Of a stretch of 64,000 nucleotides of DNA, positions 1 to 14,205 are shown in pieces. The notes under the pieces were generated by a model. It was not told where the DNA came from, ran no database searches, and was given only the letters and a program-made list of their open reading frames with translations. A program made the position numbers and the translations under genes. Position 1 is the first letter of the stretch; every line of letters begins with the position of its first letter. Origin of the DNA: Trichoplax sp. H2 (lineage: Eukaryota; Placozoa; Uniplacotomia; Trichoplacea); NCBI GenBank assembly GCA_003344405.1, contig NOWV01000020.1:62001-126000 (forward strand), written 5' to 3'.

Positions 1-3000
1 CAATGATTAAATAACAGGACAATAAATGAATATTAAAGAGTAAGATGAAAGTTTACCAAATTTGAGAATAGTAAAACTGACTACTTTAAATGATGACTTT
101 TGACTATGGACTTATATCTTACCAGCCAACATATCATCAGTATAAACTACGGTAGTAATTAAGTGTCAGAATTGCAAAAATCGAATACACGTTACTTTCT
201 ACGATCCACTGATCTATATTCTAATCACTAAATATCTACTCTACATATTCGCAATATTAGTAATAGCGCTGAAGTTGATGAAATATCGGCATAATAAAAT
301 TACCATAAGCACTACTCCTAGTAAGCAAGCATAGTATGTCTTGAGTCTTTCAAGGTGCAACATATGTTTTGATCTAATGTTCATAACATACTATTTCGAT
401 AATATATTAACGATTTAAGGCTAATATTAATTATAATTCTTTATAGCTTTATATTAAACTGACAGATAGTAAGTCAAAACTAGAAAAATAATAACTTGAA
501 TCTTCTAACGGATAATACATTCTGGTACCGTGATTATAGAAACGATATGAAAATTTAGCAAGTATCATTTACTTTTCCCAGGCAATTAGATTTACTACTA
601 GTTCATCCGTAGATTGTTAGTTAAAACGCCGAAAGAAAATAAAAGCATAATTATTATTATCTGCATGGTCTTGCAAGCCGTTGTGGTATGGGATATCAAT
701 TATTATACTGTTTCGTATTCAGGTCCCACAGTGTGTAATAGTCATTACCTAGATCAATCTTCTATATTTCTTGTGATTGTAATTTCAAGCCTCCCAATTA
801 TGTCCCACCATTATTTATTTATTGAAGTATTAAAATTCCTTATTTTAAAAATGCAATACAGTCTAGTTGTGCGTTACATGAAATATTCGCTTTTAAATTT
901 GATCCTACATTTGTTTTTAATAGAATTTCCTGATGGCAATTTAAGCCAATCTTAAACTAAAAAAATTAAGGATATAGTAATTTATTAAATTTGCCATTCG
1001 AGCTATCAGGTGCGATCTACCAATGTACTTCAATGCTACAGTAACAAATAATCATAACAGTATGACTAGGAAATAGATTCAATCGGACATTAACTATTAA
1101 CTTGTGTTATTTAATGCTCCATCATGTAGCTGATGTTATGCATTTGTATAATTCAAAGCCATTACAATATAGAAATCATGAAATTACCCTCTCAAACTGA
1201 TTTAGCTAGATACTATATCAAGTACGTTTATCTTAATCAACTAATGCTTAATCGAAAATGAACGACAAATAAAGACCACTAATATCATGTATGACTAGAC
1301 ATCGTTCATTTACATGTTGATCTTATAATATTTGATAGCTGACAGTCGTTTATTGTCATTATTGTAGCACATACAAAGTACTATTGATAGAGCGTCAACG
1401 AATCCCCGTATCGATAATTAGCTTTATGAATAGCGAGATGAAATTAACGTATTGCTCCATCCTGATCACAACGATCACTACCAACAATTAAGTAGCAGCA
1501 TTTATCGAATTGATAAAATTGAATTAATAGTCAATATTGGGTTGTTTACGAGGTAAATGAACAATTTGTCATAACATTAAGAACATTTGATAAAATGGGA
1601 AACAATTTTGGGACTTTGTGGTGGAGTATACTATGCAGCAAGAGATATCGACTCCGAATTGATTTTTATATACAAGAATTCAAATTTACAATCTACGTTA
1701 AACTTTTTTTCTCTTGCTACGTAAATTCCATTTCAAGCAGATCTGATAGCTGTACTTTAATTCTGTCAGCTGCACTATTGCTAGAATGTTAAAGTTATTC
1801 TCAATTTAAGCCTTACGCAGGCAAAAAATGCGAGAATATATATTTTATACATTTCCGTTCTCAACGAATTGCGATTTTTTATGGAACAATCAAAATCACT
1901 GTCATTTTATAAGTGCCGTGTAATATCAAAATCCATCCAAGTAAAGACTCATTCGTGCCCTTCTAAAGATATTATAATTGCTGATAGTAGTTATTGCTAT
2001 ATAGCCTTAAATTTTATATACTATGAATAAATGCCGAAAAATAAAATAAACTTATAAAATTTACTCATCTAAGAGTAATATCAAATTGCTAAGATCTTAT
2101 AAATCATACGTTTGAAGTGTTAACCCATAGACATCGCAGATAAGCGTATTGCTGGTTCTGTTAACGATCTTATTCAATCTAAGATACAAATGAAGCCGAT
2201 GAAAAACAACTAAACTATTACCCCAAATTTAACGACATACGGATTATAATACTGTCTTTTCGACAAATATAAATACCCAACAGTACTTGCTACATGAGCT
2301 CAGTCGATATTTCATTCTGTCCATAAAATAAGATCTATAAATCGAATACAGGCATATACGAGTTTGGTTGAATCCAATTAATCTGGTTACTAGCATAAGA
2401 GAGGAATTACCAGGAAATAACTGGTGATAAGATGAAATTAATACCCAGAATAATATGAATTAATTTAATCATTTTTATCGATGAGAGGAAAAATTTAAAA
2501 GTTATACATGTATACGATAATTAATGGCTTAATTTAATCCCAAATTATCAAAATTACAGCTAAATTTATAGCTGACGGTAGACCTTGGAATACTATTTCG
2601 ATTAGATCCGTTAAGCTCTTAAATTAAGATTTTTAAAATAATATAAGGTAAAGATTTATTATTTGCCACGAAAATCCCATGGATATCAAGGAGAATTATA
2701 TTAAATTGCATTGCGTAATATGAATTGAATCTATCTCACCATTAAAATCTTCATGTCAACTAATACGAAAGCGAACTGTTTACAATGGAATACAACATAC
2801 TTCCATTTTTATTTTTATTCTATTGATATAGTGATTTTACTTTCTCAACATTTTTTAAATGTCTTACTAAAAGATACTAATATGCTACATTTTAAATAGT
2901 TTAGATCTATTAGGACCTGAAAAAAAGTTAGAGTAGAAATACAGTAGTCAAAGAAAATAGATACAGTAAACCAGTAAGCAAAAATTAGACTCTAAAACAT

Positions 3001-6000
3001 AAATTTCTATTACGAATGCTAAGTTTTTGTACAATACGAAATAAACTAGATGATCATGGTGCAAAACTGTGTGTTATTCCTAATATAATCATACATGTAC
3101 TTGAGACAACGGATTCATAATCTCTCAGGATAAATGTTACTATACTAAAAACGCTAATTCTGACCCGTTTGCTATAAATATTACTTTATTTTCAGTCAAT
3201 TTTTGATTATTTAATACCCATTAATGTTAATCGATTCATGTTAAGACACCCTAATATCAAGATAACTCAATTATAGACTCATCGATTAGATACAAACGTA
3301 TGGAATAGCTTGACTATTAGCAAGATAGAGGAGAAGATCTACTACTAATTGCCGATTTTAAAAATCGCTACAATACCAAAGAAAGAATACAGTATACAGG
3401 ACGTAAGATGAGCAATAGAAACAATATCTGTGCCCACTAATTTAGGAAATTTACAATTATGATTGCTAGAACACTACAATCATTAAGTCTGGGTTTTCGC
3501 ATTCTAACAAAATTTTATTTGACTATATGTAGTATAAAACTACAAAGAGAGTAAGAAGTTAATTTCATATAGTACAGTAAGTTTGGAAAGGCAATATCAT
3601 TAATCAAGGAGCAGTATGAATAATGAATCTAAGTACATGAAAACTAGGTTCAGTTATCTTTCGATACTCATCACATTTACCGGCAAAATTAAAAGTATTC
3701 CAGGATCAAAAAGTCTATTAAAATAAACTGCTGCTTTTTTTATCATTAGGCTACTTCTGTAATTGATATAGCATGGATAATTTTTAAAATAGAAGTAAAG
3801 GAAAATTGATAAATCCAGCACTGCGCATACAGTATTTTTTGGTAGCTGCACTAAAATCTTTTCTTACTGGCTTCAATATCATCATTATTCAATTCTTAAG
3901 GCGATTAACAATGGTGAAAGAATGACGAGTTCACAGAATCTCTACTTAATGCAGTACCGTAGTAACCCAAAATTCTCATTCCTATTCCATCTATGTTAGT
4001 AATAACATACGGACATAAATGAGAATCCAGATACTAGCAACTGTATACTTCAAAGAACTCTGATAGGCACTTTAATCTTGGAAATTTAGACTAACTGTAG
4101 CAAAAGCTATCTTTATACAGGCAAAATAAAACTGGTAGACGTTTACAAATAGATATTTACACTTGTATAGTAACCCTATCATCAGTAATTAAATTGCTCA
4201 TCATGAGGGTTACGCTAGTTGAAAATAGAATACCTGCATAATACCTAGTTATCTACAGGTAACAATATATTAATTCTCATCCCTATTCCATCCTTATTAA
4301 TAATAACAATATACAGATGTAAAGCGAAAACTCATACCCTAGCTACACTTCAGAGAACTCTGGAAGACACATTAATCCTGAAAATCCAGGCTAATTGTAG
4401 TAAAATCTATCTCTAGACAGGAGAAAACAACACAGATGGATATTCGCACTTGTATAATAGCCCCTAACATCAGTAGTTAAATTGCTCATCATGCGGGTCA
4501 CGCTATTTGAAAAATAGGATATCCTCATGATAACTAATTGTCTATCGTCAATCATTTTGTAACCACCGGTGAGGGAATAATCTATTATAGATTACCGTAA
4601 AATTTACAATAGTCCAACATAAGTAATTTAGATAGCAAGTGGCGTATAATGCAATCACAACGATCCACTTCTGTAAATTATTTCCAATAGATGAAATAGA
4701 GTCTATTCATGAAAAGATGACAGATAGGGAAAATGTTACGTATTGTGGACATCTTCCGCTATATATTACCTTGCTGCTAAGATCAATAATAGCATCGACC
4801 ATTTTACCTAAACTATTATAGCTATTGTAAGATACAAATTCAAACTAGAACTTCCATTTTCTGTTAATATCATGGCTGTAAGATATTAAGAGATCTTTTT
4901 GAGAGATCTCTTAGAATTAACAAATGATTTTATCTACAACAATCACAGTAATAGGATCGATTTTTGAAATTTCAATTTCTCTTCATTAGTACACTATTAC
5001 AGTAATGCGGCCGACTTGTAAAGTGTAATATGGAACTTTTGATATATTGAAAGTTCTATGTAGTAAATAAATAACCACAAGTAGCAGATACTGTAATGAT
5101 AGAACTGATTTTGGAATAGGAATTGGACAATTTTATACATCAGGAAGTGCAGTTTAATTAGTACGACGACTAAGTCTTGTAATAATCGAATGAAGAATTT
5201 TCTCGAATCACTGACTCAAACTAGTAACTGTAGCCAGGGCTTAGATACTGAATCGAAAATGCAAACTTTTAGATTCTAGAGTTCTACAGTAGTGTGCTGT
5301 AAATATAACAAATGATTCTGTTTAGCTATAATTATTGTGACAAAATCAACTCTAAAATGGAATTTGAAAATCTCTCAATATTTAGAATTTTAGTTAAAGT
5401 AACTCCCTTAGTAACAATCGAGTATTAGGAAAAACTTTTAATTGGGAGAAAAAATTTCTATCATGGAATGGCCACTGCGTAATCGATTTATATTGATGTA
5501 ATAAAAAGCATAATATAAACCCAGGTTACTACAGCAATAATGTTTATCACTACGTAAATTAGTTTCAAACAAGGATGTAAAACGTGCGACGGATTTTTTA
5601 AATATTGAAGCTATTTTACCCTTAATAATATACTATTAATTTGTGGTCTTTTTCATATTTTAAATTACTTCTACAATGATAATTTTCAATTTGAAACGAA
5701 GTATGCGTACTCTAAACTTCCACAAAATTATAAAAATTATTCTTTTCATATGATCTGTGTAGCAGCTATGGCGATAAAATAAATCCCAAGCATTTTATTT
5801 TATATCGATATTATTTGTAATGATTGATCATTTGAATTAATTTTTTAAATATTTTACGAGATCATACTATCAGAAATAGATAAATTCATTAATCCTATTT
5901 TAAAACTTAAATGTAAGCAATAAGTTATTGATCAAAATTTCATTTATGCCTAAAATCAAGCAGGATTCAATTTCTACGACTGATTTTAGCACGGAACATT

Positions 6001-6142
6001 TTCTGTTTGTTGAATTAAATTTTTGCGTGTTGAAAATAATTCTTTTAAGTGTTTTATTACCTCTCATGCTATTTTACTTTCTAAAAAATTTCGAACTAGC
6101 GCATTTCAATTCAGTTCGATCGTGCATTAATGTCAAACTTAC
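1..6142. other. Mostly unassigned DNA at left edge
   Basis: I see no confident exon here on either strand. The longest plus-strand reading frame (614-955, 113 codons) is rich in Ile/Leu/Tyr as expected of random AT-rich DNA, and has no recognisable domain or splice context. The stretch contains one diverged 300-bp tandem duplication (3973-4560) and a short inverted repeat at 4888-4912 (9-bp arms). If the aquaporin-like exon at 6143-6223 is real, this stretch would be its first intron, because I found no NPA-box coding sequence on the minus strand here. Confidence 0.5.
3973..4560. repeat. Diverged tandem duplication, about 300-bp unit, two copies
   Basis: Copy 1 starts at 3973 and copy 2 at 4273. 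Shared landmarks appear in the same order: a TTCTCAT-CCTATTCCATC start, an ACTTCA-AGAACTCTG block, a TAATC-TG-AAAT block, and an AAATTGCTCATCATG-GGGT block. The copies differ by many substitutions and small indels, so this is an old duplication. No reading frame is shared, so it looks non-coding. Confidence 0.75.
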
Positions 6143-6223
6143 CATTAAAATGAACGTTGCTAGAAATTCTCCCATGGCTTCGGGATTGAGCCATCTGAAT
6201 ATCGGTCGCAATCTTTCCTTCAT
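6143..6223 (-). CDS. Probable first exon of an aquaporin-like channel (partial)
   Basis: On the minus strand an ATG (6221-6223) opens 27 codons ending exactly at a consensus donor (GTAAGT, reverse of 6137-6142), phase 0. The peptide starts with a short basic segment (MKERLRPIFRW) and ends with EAMGEFLATFILM. The E-F-L-x-T-F-I-L pattern is typical of the first transmembrane helix of aquaporins and aquaglyceroporins. Downstream exons should lie at lower coordinates. I searched 1-6140 by eye for the NPA boxes on the minus strand and found none, so the rest lies off the left edge behind a long intron, or this is an orphan fragment. A chance match to one helix is also possible. Confidence 0.35.
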
Positions 6224-9200
6224 CTTACTTTCGTGAATCTATCAATGTAATAGGCGATTTAAAATTTAGCTCAGATTCAATGGATAGGGCAAGTCAATCA
6301 GGATATAACAACAATTAATGACTGAATAAAAAGTGAATTTGATTCATTATTATTACGATGTATTGTTGGATTATATGTCCTATCCAATAGGTATTTTCTA
6401 ATTAAAATCAGTAAAACCAACTCAAAGTGAAGATAAGGTGACGAAGATGATGCGAACGTTACTATACTAGTAATTTAATTTGAATTATACCCTAGTTACT
6501 TCATCATCAACAATAATAATATTTATCATGCTTCCCCAATGTCAATATCATTATTTTTAACAGAATTGAGATTTGAACTATAAAAAAAGTGAGTCCCTAT
6601 AATAATGCTTTATACTATATCTTATAATTTATTTCAATGGCCATCTAATATTTTATCTAATACTTAATTTAATAATCGGAAAATAACAAGAATTCGTCAT
6701 CATTTCCAATTAATTATTTAATGCACTTGCAGGCTCATTTCGACAAATGTATTATTGATTACCAGTTAATAGACGGGATCATATCATACATGGTATGGTG
6801 CAATATACACGAAGTTTGTATCACCAGCAGTCTGTGATATTGGAACAGGTCAAGTATAAATCGAGTATAGAAGACAGATTCTCATTTATCAGTTTTATCT
6901 ACCCTAACGCCCTGCCTATTTAGATATTTAAATAGTAATATTCACATATTTTGGTAGATTTTGATTACCTTCTGCTTATATTGCATCATTCGATTTACGG
7001 TTACGAAGAAATACAGAGAAATAAATAAAATATGACAGTAATAATAAATTGAATAGTTATTGGAAATATAGTTGAAATAAAAGAGTCTAAAAGAATTGAA
7101 TCCACCCTGTTTTATGATATAACTTTCATGGCCATGTTAATCAATAGCATGAGATGAATTAAACGCTTTATTATACTCTATCGAATTATTTCATGTGCTA
7201 ATTTACTTTTTATTCTTCTAACAATTCATATAAATAATACATAATTCAAAACAGCTGTATCATAATTTGATTGGATCATCTATTCTCGACATAGAGGATA
7301 GAAGTATTGTCAGTTTTAAATAAAAGGTACTGCTAACAAATATGCTATAGTCTTTCAATAGATTCTAAAATATTGATAGAGTATTAGCGAACTAAATAGA
7401 GAAAAGTACATGAGGTTAACAAGAACATCTATCATAGATTATCCGATACTATATTAAATTACGCACGGAATCCATTTATAGGAATTAAGCACACGTATGT
7501 ATTTATGACTAGAACATGCCCTTGCAGGATTAAAATATGTAACATAGTATAATTTACGCCAGCTATGGGCTAGAGTAATTGTCATCTGCCCTACTACTAT
7601 TATCCATGTCAATATCAAGTAAAATTTTATATGTAAATCAAGAAATTACGTGCGATATAATTTCAAGACGAAGCTAATAGAATAATATACTAGACATATA
7701 TTCTGCTATTAAATTAAGATATAACAGTATAGCACCTAGCATAACATCCGCAGTAAAGATCCGTTAATTTAAATAGTCAATTCGCAGAAATAAAAGTTTT
7801 AATCAAAGTTAATTAAATTTACTTGGAAATTATATGGCTTTCTAATACGGGTACAGTTTTATAACTAATTTCTAATTAAATATATCAACTACATCAACTA
7901 ATATTAAAATAGCAGTTAGCTAAAATCAGTCTCTATAAACGACTCATAATGATCACATCTCGGTATGAAAATCTTCCTATAGACTCCTCATAAGAAGTAC
8001 TAGCAGGTGTAACTAAGAAGTACTTCCCAAAGAATGTCATATTACACCTGATGTTAAAACTTGCAATATTTATCTCTACTTAACATGCAATGTGATAAGC
8101 ATGGGACTGTTTTTCAGAACAGCCAAATATCTGCACGGCTCTGATCATATGAATACAATTAGCGACCAGTTATATATAAATTCCACTTATATAAACACCC
8201 ATTGACAATCTTGACTTGTACTGTCAATGTCAATGATTAAGCGAATTGAAATGATAACATGTTCAACATTCACAACTATAGCATAATTTGGTTTAGCAAC
8301 GGTCAGATTGGAATAAAATACGTAGACATCTGCTTACATAATTAGGAATTTATTCATTCGATTGACGACGTTTATCATATTTCATCAATAATTGCTCGTT
8401 TAATAATGCTTATCAAACACTATATGCAAATAGTAGTGGAGATCATTTCAAAATTTATTTTGCTATTAAGATGGCTATGGTTCTTAAGACTTCGTGCATA
8501 ACTTTCTAAATCTTATTGGATCGAAAGCACTGAAATAATTTTTTCGTTGTACCATAGACTTTAGCAATGCCATAGGTATTATTATGATATACTTTACTTT
8601 ATAGCTACAGAAATATTTAGGCTTTACATCAATGAGGCTGCTGCTGTAATCGGCTAACGATATTTGTTCAAAGAAGATCAAGAAATTCTAAGATGAAGTG
8701 TCCTTTTAGTCTATCTTAACTATAGCACATTTTATTTGTAATTTAGCATTAAAACTGGTTCTACGGAATAGTAATGAGCGACAGTACAGGCGAGAAATGC
8801 TCTAAACTCTGTACTACTAACTACTGCCAATAACTAGATATCGTCCGTAGGTAAATAATACCACATTTTGTGCGAGTGTCATAATTAAAAAGTAGTGTTG
8901 CTTAGCTAAAATCTAATACGGTCATACGACGATTAATATTTAAAATACCGTTTTTAATACAATTATTCAAAAAAATGTTAATAATTCAGTCGTATGAAGT
9001 ATTGATTTCTAGAAATAAATGTATAGTAGGGTATTTAAGAATAAGAAGAACGGCATTTAAAATGTTTTAAAATACAGCCATACAAATGTCTGTGACTGAA
9101 TCTATCTATTAACTTTGATAATTAATTTATGATGTATTAAGTGTATGAGCCATAGTCACATTCCGAAAACTATCTTGGTCTAGTATTGCCAGCATTTCAT

Positions 9201-12200
9201 CCTAATAACAGTAGACTCGGAAATAATATAATTATAATAAATTTCAAGATATAGAATCTAGCTATTAACTTAAATTGTTATTTTATAATAAATCAAGGCC
9301 TATAAGTAGTCGTCACGTCCTTATGACTCTATCGTTATAGCATTAAATAGTCCATCTAATTCTATTAACAGTCAATTCATAAGTAAATGAGCTGTATTAA
9401 AAATGTTAAGGCGTAGATGTCAATAATTAAAGATAAAATCTATATACGTAGAATTAATTAAAATTTTAACGGAAATTATACCTCCACCATCAAAATAAAA
9501 TCAACTCTGAAATTAAGCAATTAAATGTTGAAACAAAGTTAAGTTAATAATTTATCACTATCTAAGTAGGCACATAAATGTCTTATGGCTATACCATCTG
9601 ATTGAGATAATTGCAACGCAACAATGGTAGGCACAGGTTTATTCTCATTATGATTGGAAGATCTAATAGTTATTGCAAATTATCGCGAATTATTGATTAT
9701 AAGTCATACAAAAAGTCGTCTATTTTTCGTAATATTAATCAATAACCCTGGAATATCGCTATAAGATTAATGTTTAAATAATAAATGTCAAGCTGATTTC
9801 TAGTCATATTGTATACCAAATTTGTAACTGATTTACTGATATAGCATATTACAGTATGCTGGCTTTGGAATATTATACGTATACATTTACCGTATATAAT
9901 ACGCTATGACTAATAACAACGCCATAACTGACAAATTTTTCATCACTAAAATAACGATAGAATAACTTATGATCTGATTCTTCTATTATCATAATCGATA
10001 CTAAGTGAAGTAGCAAAAAGAATGATTATCATGATTGAAGTAATTAGCAAAATTCAGCTTTGATTACAATCAAGCTAGGTAAATCACAGTTGTAAGTGGT
10101 GTTTTCATACTGTTCTTGATTTATTACTACATTTAGCTAATAATTTCGCAGTAGTCAGTCATTACTTTCTGTAGAGTAAATTATCTAAACTAACATTAGC
10201 ATAAAATCCTGCACTACTATCGTTAGATACAGTATATTATAACTGAGATAGTAATCGACAAGAATACCAGTAATAAGTATCGAGCTTAAGATACCAAAAG
10301 TGTAGAAAATTCCATTTTCTAATATAGTTGATAGCTTACTAGTCAGCTAATACTTTCACCTGTCCTATACAACATATTGATTTACACAGGCTTGTGGTAA
10401 GAACAACTATTCAATCAGGACAATCAAAGTAAAATTTAATCGTAACGATCAACATTCAGCGACTTTTATTCGTTGAATAATTCTCTCTCCTCGAATAGTT
10501 ACTATCTAAGATATCTACTAATGCCTTGTAAAATTAAAAATATTATTCAATTGTATCATAAAATTAATTTAAATTTCTTGATGATGGTTATATACAGATA
10601 GTATACAACTCTTAACACATTAATATGCCCTCTAACTACTCATCTTGATTAATCATGGCCACCAGATCAAAATATCCATCCTATGTATAATAAACTTATG
10701 CACGTTCAAAGATACGTACAGTAATATTGTGTAGCAAATAATCGATCTAAAATACACAGAAACACTGAAGATAAAATGACATTGAATTTGGCATTGTTTG
10801 ATAAAGTAAATCTTTTCACGTTTGGCTTAGCAACGGTAATACCCAAGCCATGGCTCAGATAGTAAACACAAGAACTGGGCTAAAATTCTGTAAACTTATG
10901 ATCTATTCAAGTAGAATCATTGTGTAGAAATAATACTCTATAGTAATTGATAAATTATGAAGTTTACAGATGGAGGTACTCTATTCTATTTACAAATTTC
11001 TACTACGAATCATTACGTGGTAGAAACGATAATCTAATTCATAATTTATGTAGGTGGGGATACTCCATCTCGTTTACAAATTCCTACTGTACCTCGCCAT
11101 AAATGGCATCACTAGCCTAACTTGCTAGAGATGCAACAGCTATTTCTAACTAAAAAAATTTCGCACCCTAATTTTAAAATTTACCCCTTCACATGTTTAA
11201 TCTTTCGCTAGAGCATTTCGAATATATGACAGAACAAATTTGTTCTAGCCTGGATAATTCTCCTATTTTATTTTATATTCAACCTGAAATATAATATCTA
11301 TTCTCGGAAATGCTAGCCAATGTCTTTCCAATCATCGAATATCATTGCATGCTTACAAACGAAATCGCCTATAAAAGTCACTGCTTGATTCTAGGGCTAT
11401 CAATTAATATACCTTCTAATCACTTAACAAGATTAAACGCTAAAACACGAAGTTCTATCAAATGATTACAACGCTTTCAAAATCTGTTACCGACCAATAT
11501 GATACCAATAGCGAGCTCAGAAAATAAAACCTCACGTAGTTACCCCACTGTTGCGAATGAAACGATCATATTTAAATAAATTGGGTAACAATTAGGAAAT
11601 ATTTTAATGTTATTAGTAGATTCTGCGTGTACTATAGAACCGCATGCACGAACAAGGGGAGGGGCAATTTTAAGACAGGGTGCCTCTACGGTTCTGTGAT
11701 CGAACTGTCTTAGATATATTGTAGCAAGAACTTTAATTTCTTGTAAAAGCTTCACTTTACTATTTAAATTAGTTCTTCAAGTAAATTATCAGGGACTACC
11801 TAGGAAAAGACTATGTTACTTACGGTAAGTAGCGTCGACGAACAGTTACTTGTAAAATCTTATAATCTAACATAAAACTTGAACTATACTCGCACAATCT
11901 TGCAGTCTTAACCTTAAGCACCTTTTGAAGACGATACTATAGATTCAATTATCCGTAACAAGCAGAATTTTATGAGGCCTATTTTATTCTATTGATCGTG
12001 GTTGTAGCGAATCTTTAAATTCTACAAATATCTCTAGTGGCAGAAAGATACGATGAAATTAACCGTAATCGATTCATTCATTCCAGTGCCGCTAAGAAGT
12101 AAGCTGAGTACAGTATATTAGGATATGAATATGGAAATGGAGCGCCGTTTACTAATACTATTTATAATCAAGTTTCTTAATATTTGTTGCCACTTTAAGT

Positions 12201-13854
12201 AGAGAATACAGCAACTTTTAGCTTCCATAATACTCCATTCTAGCGGAAATATCGAAATGGAGAAATATTATGAAGAGATTTAAAAGGCTAGGGCAAAGCT
12301 TAAGGGATAAATCCGTTAAGCCAACTACCGTTTTAAACCTCATCCATTACCAAACTGCTTGATATTAGTTACCAACTGTTCCATACAGCATCCCAACTAT
12401 AGCAAGATTTTGACTTTTACAATAATTTAATCATACTTGTATAGTAATAAGTTCTTATAATATTATCTAAACTAGTGATTAATCCACTGCGTTGCTAAAG
12501 TATGAATCAGTCGTTATTTCCATGAAATTTGGCTTTCAGAATTTAATTTGAGTAGGAATACCTATTTAGCTATGTCTCTTAATAATAGGAGATTATCGGC
12601 ATTTTGAAAATTACAGCAGACAAGAACACATAGGTGCTATAAAGTCGTTATTATTTTTACTACCGTTACAAAATCTTCATTTACAGCAAACGTATAACGT
12701 AATAATCTTAGCGATAGTCCCTAACATATACGAAAAGCGTATTTTAAATATTGGTCATCTGCTTAAAGTTATTAACTTCAGTATTAATCATGCAAAGGCA
12801 GAACATAAATGATATCAGGTCGAGGAGGCTTTTGAACTATCCATGGTAAACTAGTCTGATGTAAAGTCAATCTAGAATGTTTATTCATTTAAGACTGATT
12901 TTTAACGAGATTCTCTGGTGATTGACATTTAAAGCAATCATAATCAATTTATCTGAAACTCAAATGGTATTTGACTTTTTCGTACACAAACAGACTACAA
13001 ATCTATTGGAAGTACATCTTGCAACAATAATATAACGATAACTTCTAGCTTAAACTAACAAAACATCAACGGATGAAGACCATCAGATCTGATTTCATGT
13101 TAATTTAACCTGTTGATCAAATCAAGAAATATATGAAAGGAGATTTAATATTTGAAGTTTGTGTCAGGAAATAGACTAGAGAATTGACCCTACATGCGCG
13201 TTTGTGAGACTAACAGAATCCTGACTGACAGCTTCGTTAACAGATGATCTAAAGGGTTAATTTAGGTCTTGTCAACTATGATAAGTCATTATCCTCTACC
13301 TGCATAATCTTACTTGTAAGCAAGTAAACTAACAAGGAAGTTTCGCAGTTATTTTCAATCCACTACTTACAGCTAGTAAAAATTTAAGCTTAGCTCATTC
13401 TTGGTTGGTTGATTATAATTACTGAACAATTAGTACAACGCTAAAATGATAATAAGATTAAAAATTAATGGCAAATGATGTTGTCAATCTTAAATTATTT
13501 ATAAAATGGTGTAGGAAGAGGTAATACTGTCAAAGTAATTCGTAAATTAAAACAAATCAAGAGTTCTCACCCTTCTGTTATCAATACCAATAATTAAACC
13601 AGCTAGTACATAGACAACGGCTAAAGCATGATTTTAGAGATTTTGTTGACTGCAAAAATCTCTTTAATTAAGATGGTGTATACAAGTGAAGATTTAAAGT
13701 AGTAAAGCAAGTGCAGCTTTTCTTCTCGATGGAATAAGCAAACTTGGAAATGAATTAATCTAGAATATTATTAATGCTTAAACCCAAGATTGCAATAAAT
13801 ATTTGACAGATCGATTCGCGCTTGTCCTCCTATGATATATGCTGTCATCCATAT

Positions 13855-14205
13855 GGAATTGTATCCAATTCTGTTTTAGCCTAGTCCGCTAATTTAGCAA
13901 ATAATTCTAAACTGATACAATCAGAGGCAGTAATGGTATCTAACATGGTACAGTATAATCAATAGATACCAATCTATGCCAACTGAATTTATTTCTGTAT
14001 CAGCCTAGTCTACGAACTTAGCAAACAATCCTAATTTGATATAATTGATATAATTAAGACAGTAATAGTATCTAACATTGCATAATCGATAGGTACCCAT
14101 CTACGCTAACTGCATCCATTTCTGCATCGCCTCAGTCTACTAACTTAGAAAATAATTGTTAATTGATATAATCAAAGACTGTAATGGTGTCTAATATTGA
14201 TTATA
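13855..14205. repeat. Three-copy tandem repeat, unit about 125 bp
   Basis: Three diverged copies are in register at about 13869, 13993 and 14119. Each carries TTCTG...CCT(A)GTCTAC...AACTTAG.AAA.AAT, then an AATTGATATAATCA-like block, then GTAATGGTATCTAACAT. The copies differ from each other, indicating an old minisatellite. I see no coding potential. Confidence 0.75.

Noticed and set aside
614-955. 113-codon plus-strand ORF with hydrophobic stretches
   Set aside because: Longest frame on the left, but Ile/Leu/Tyr/Ser-rich as random AT-rich translation gives, with no domain and no splice or homology support.
5928-6236. 102-codon plus-strand ORF
   Set aside because: It overlaps the better-supported aquaporin-like exon on the opposite strand; its 3' half is the shadow of that exon.
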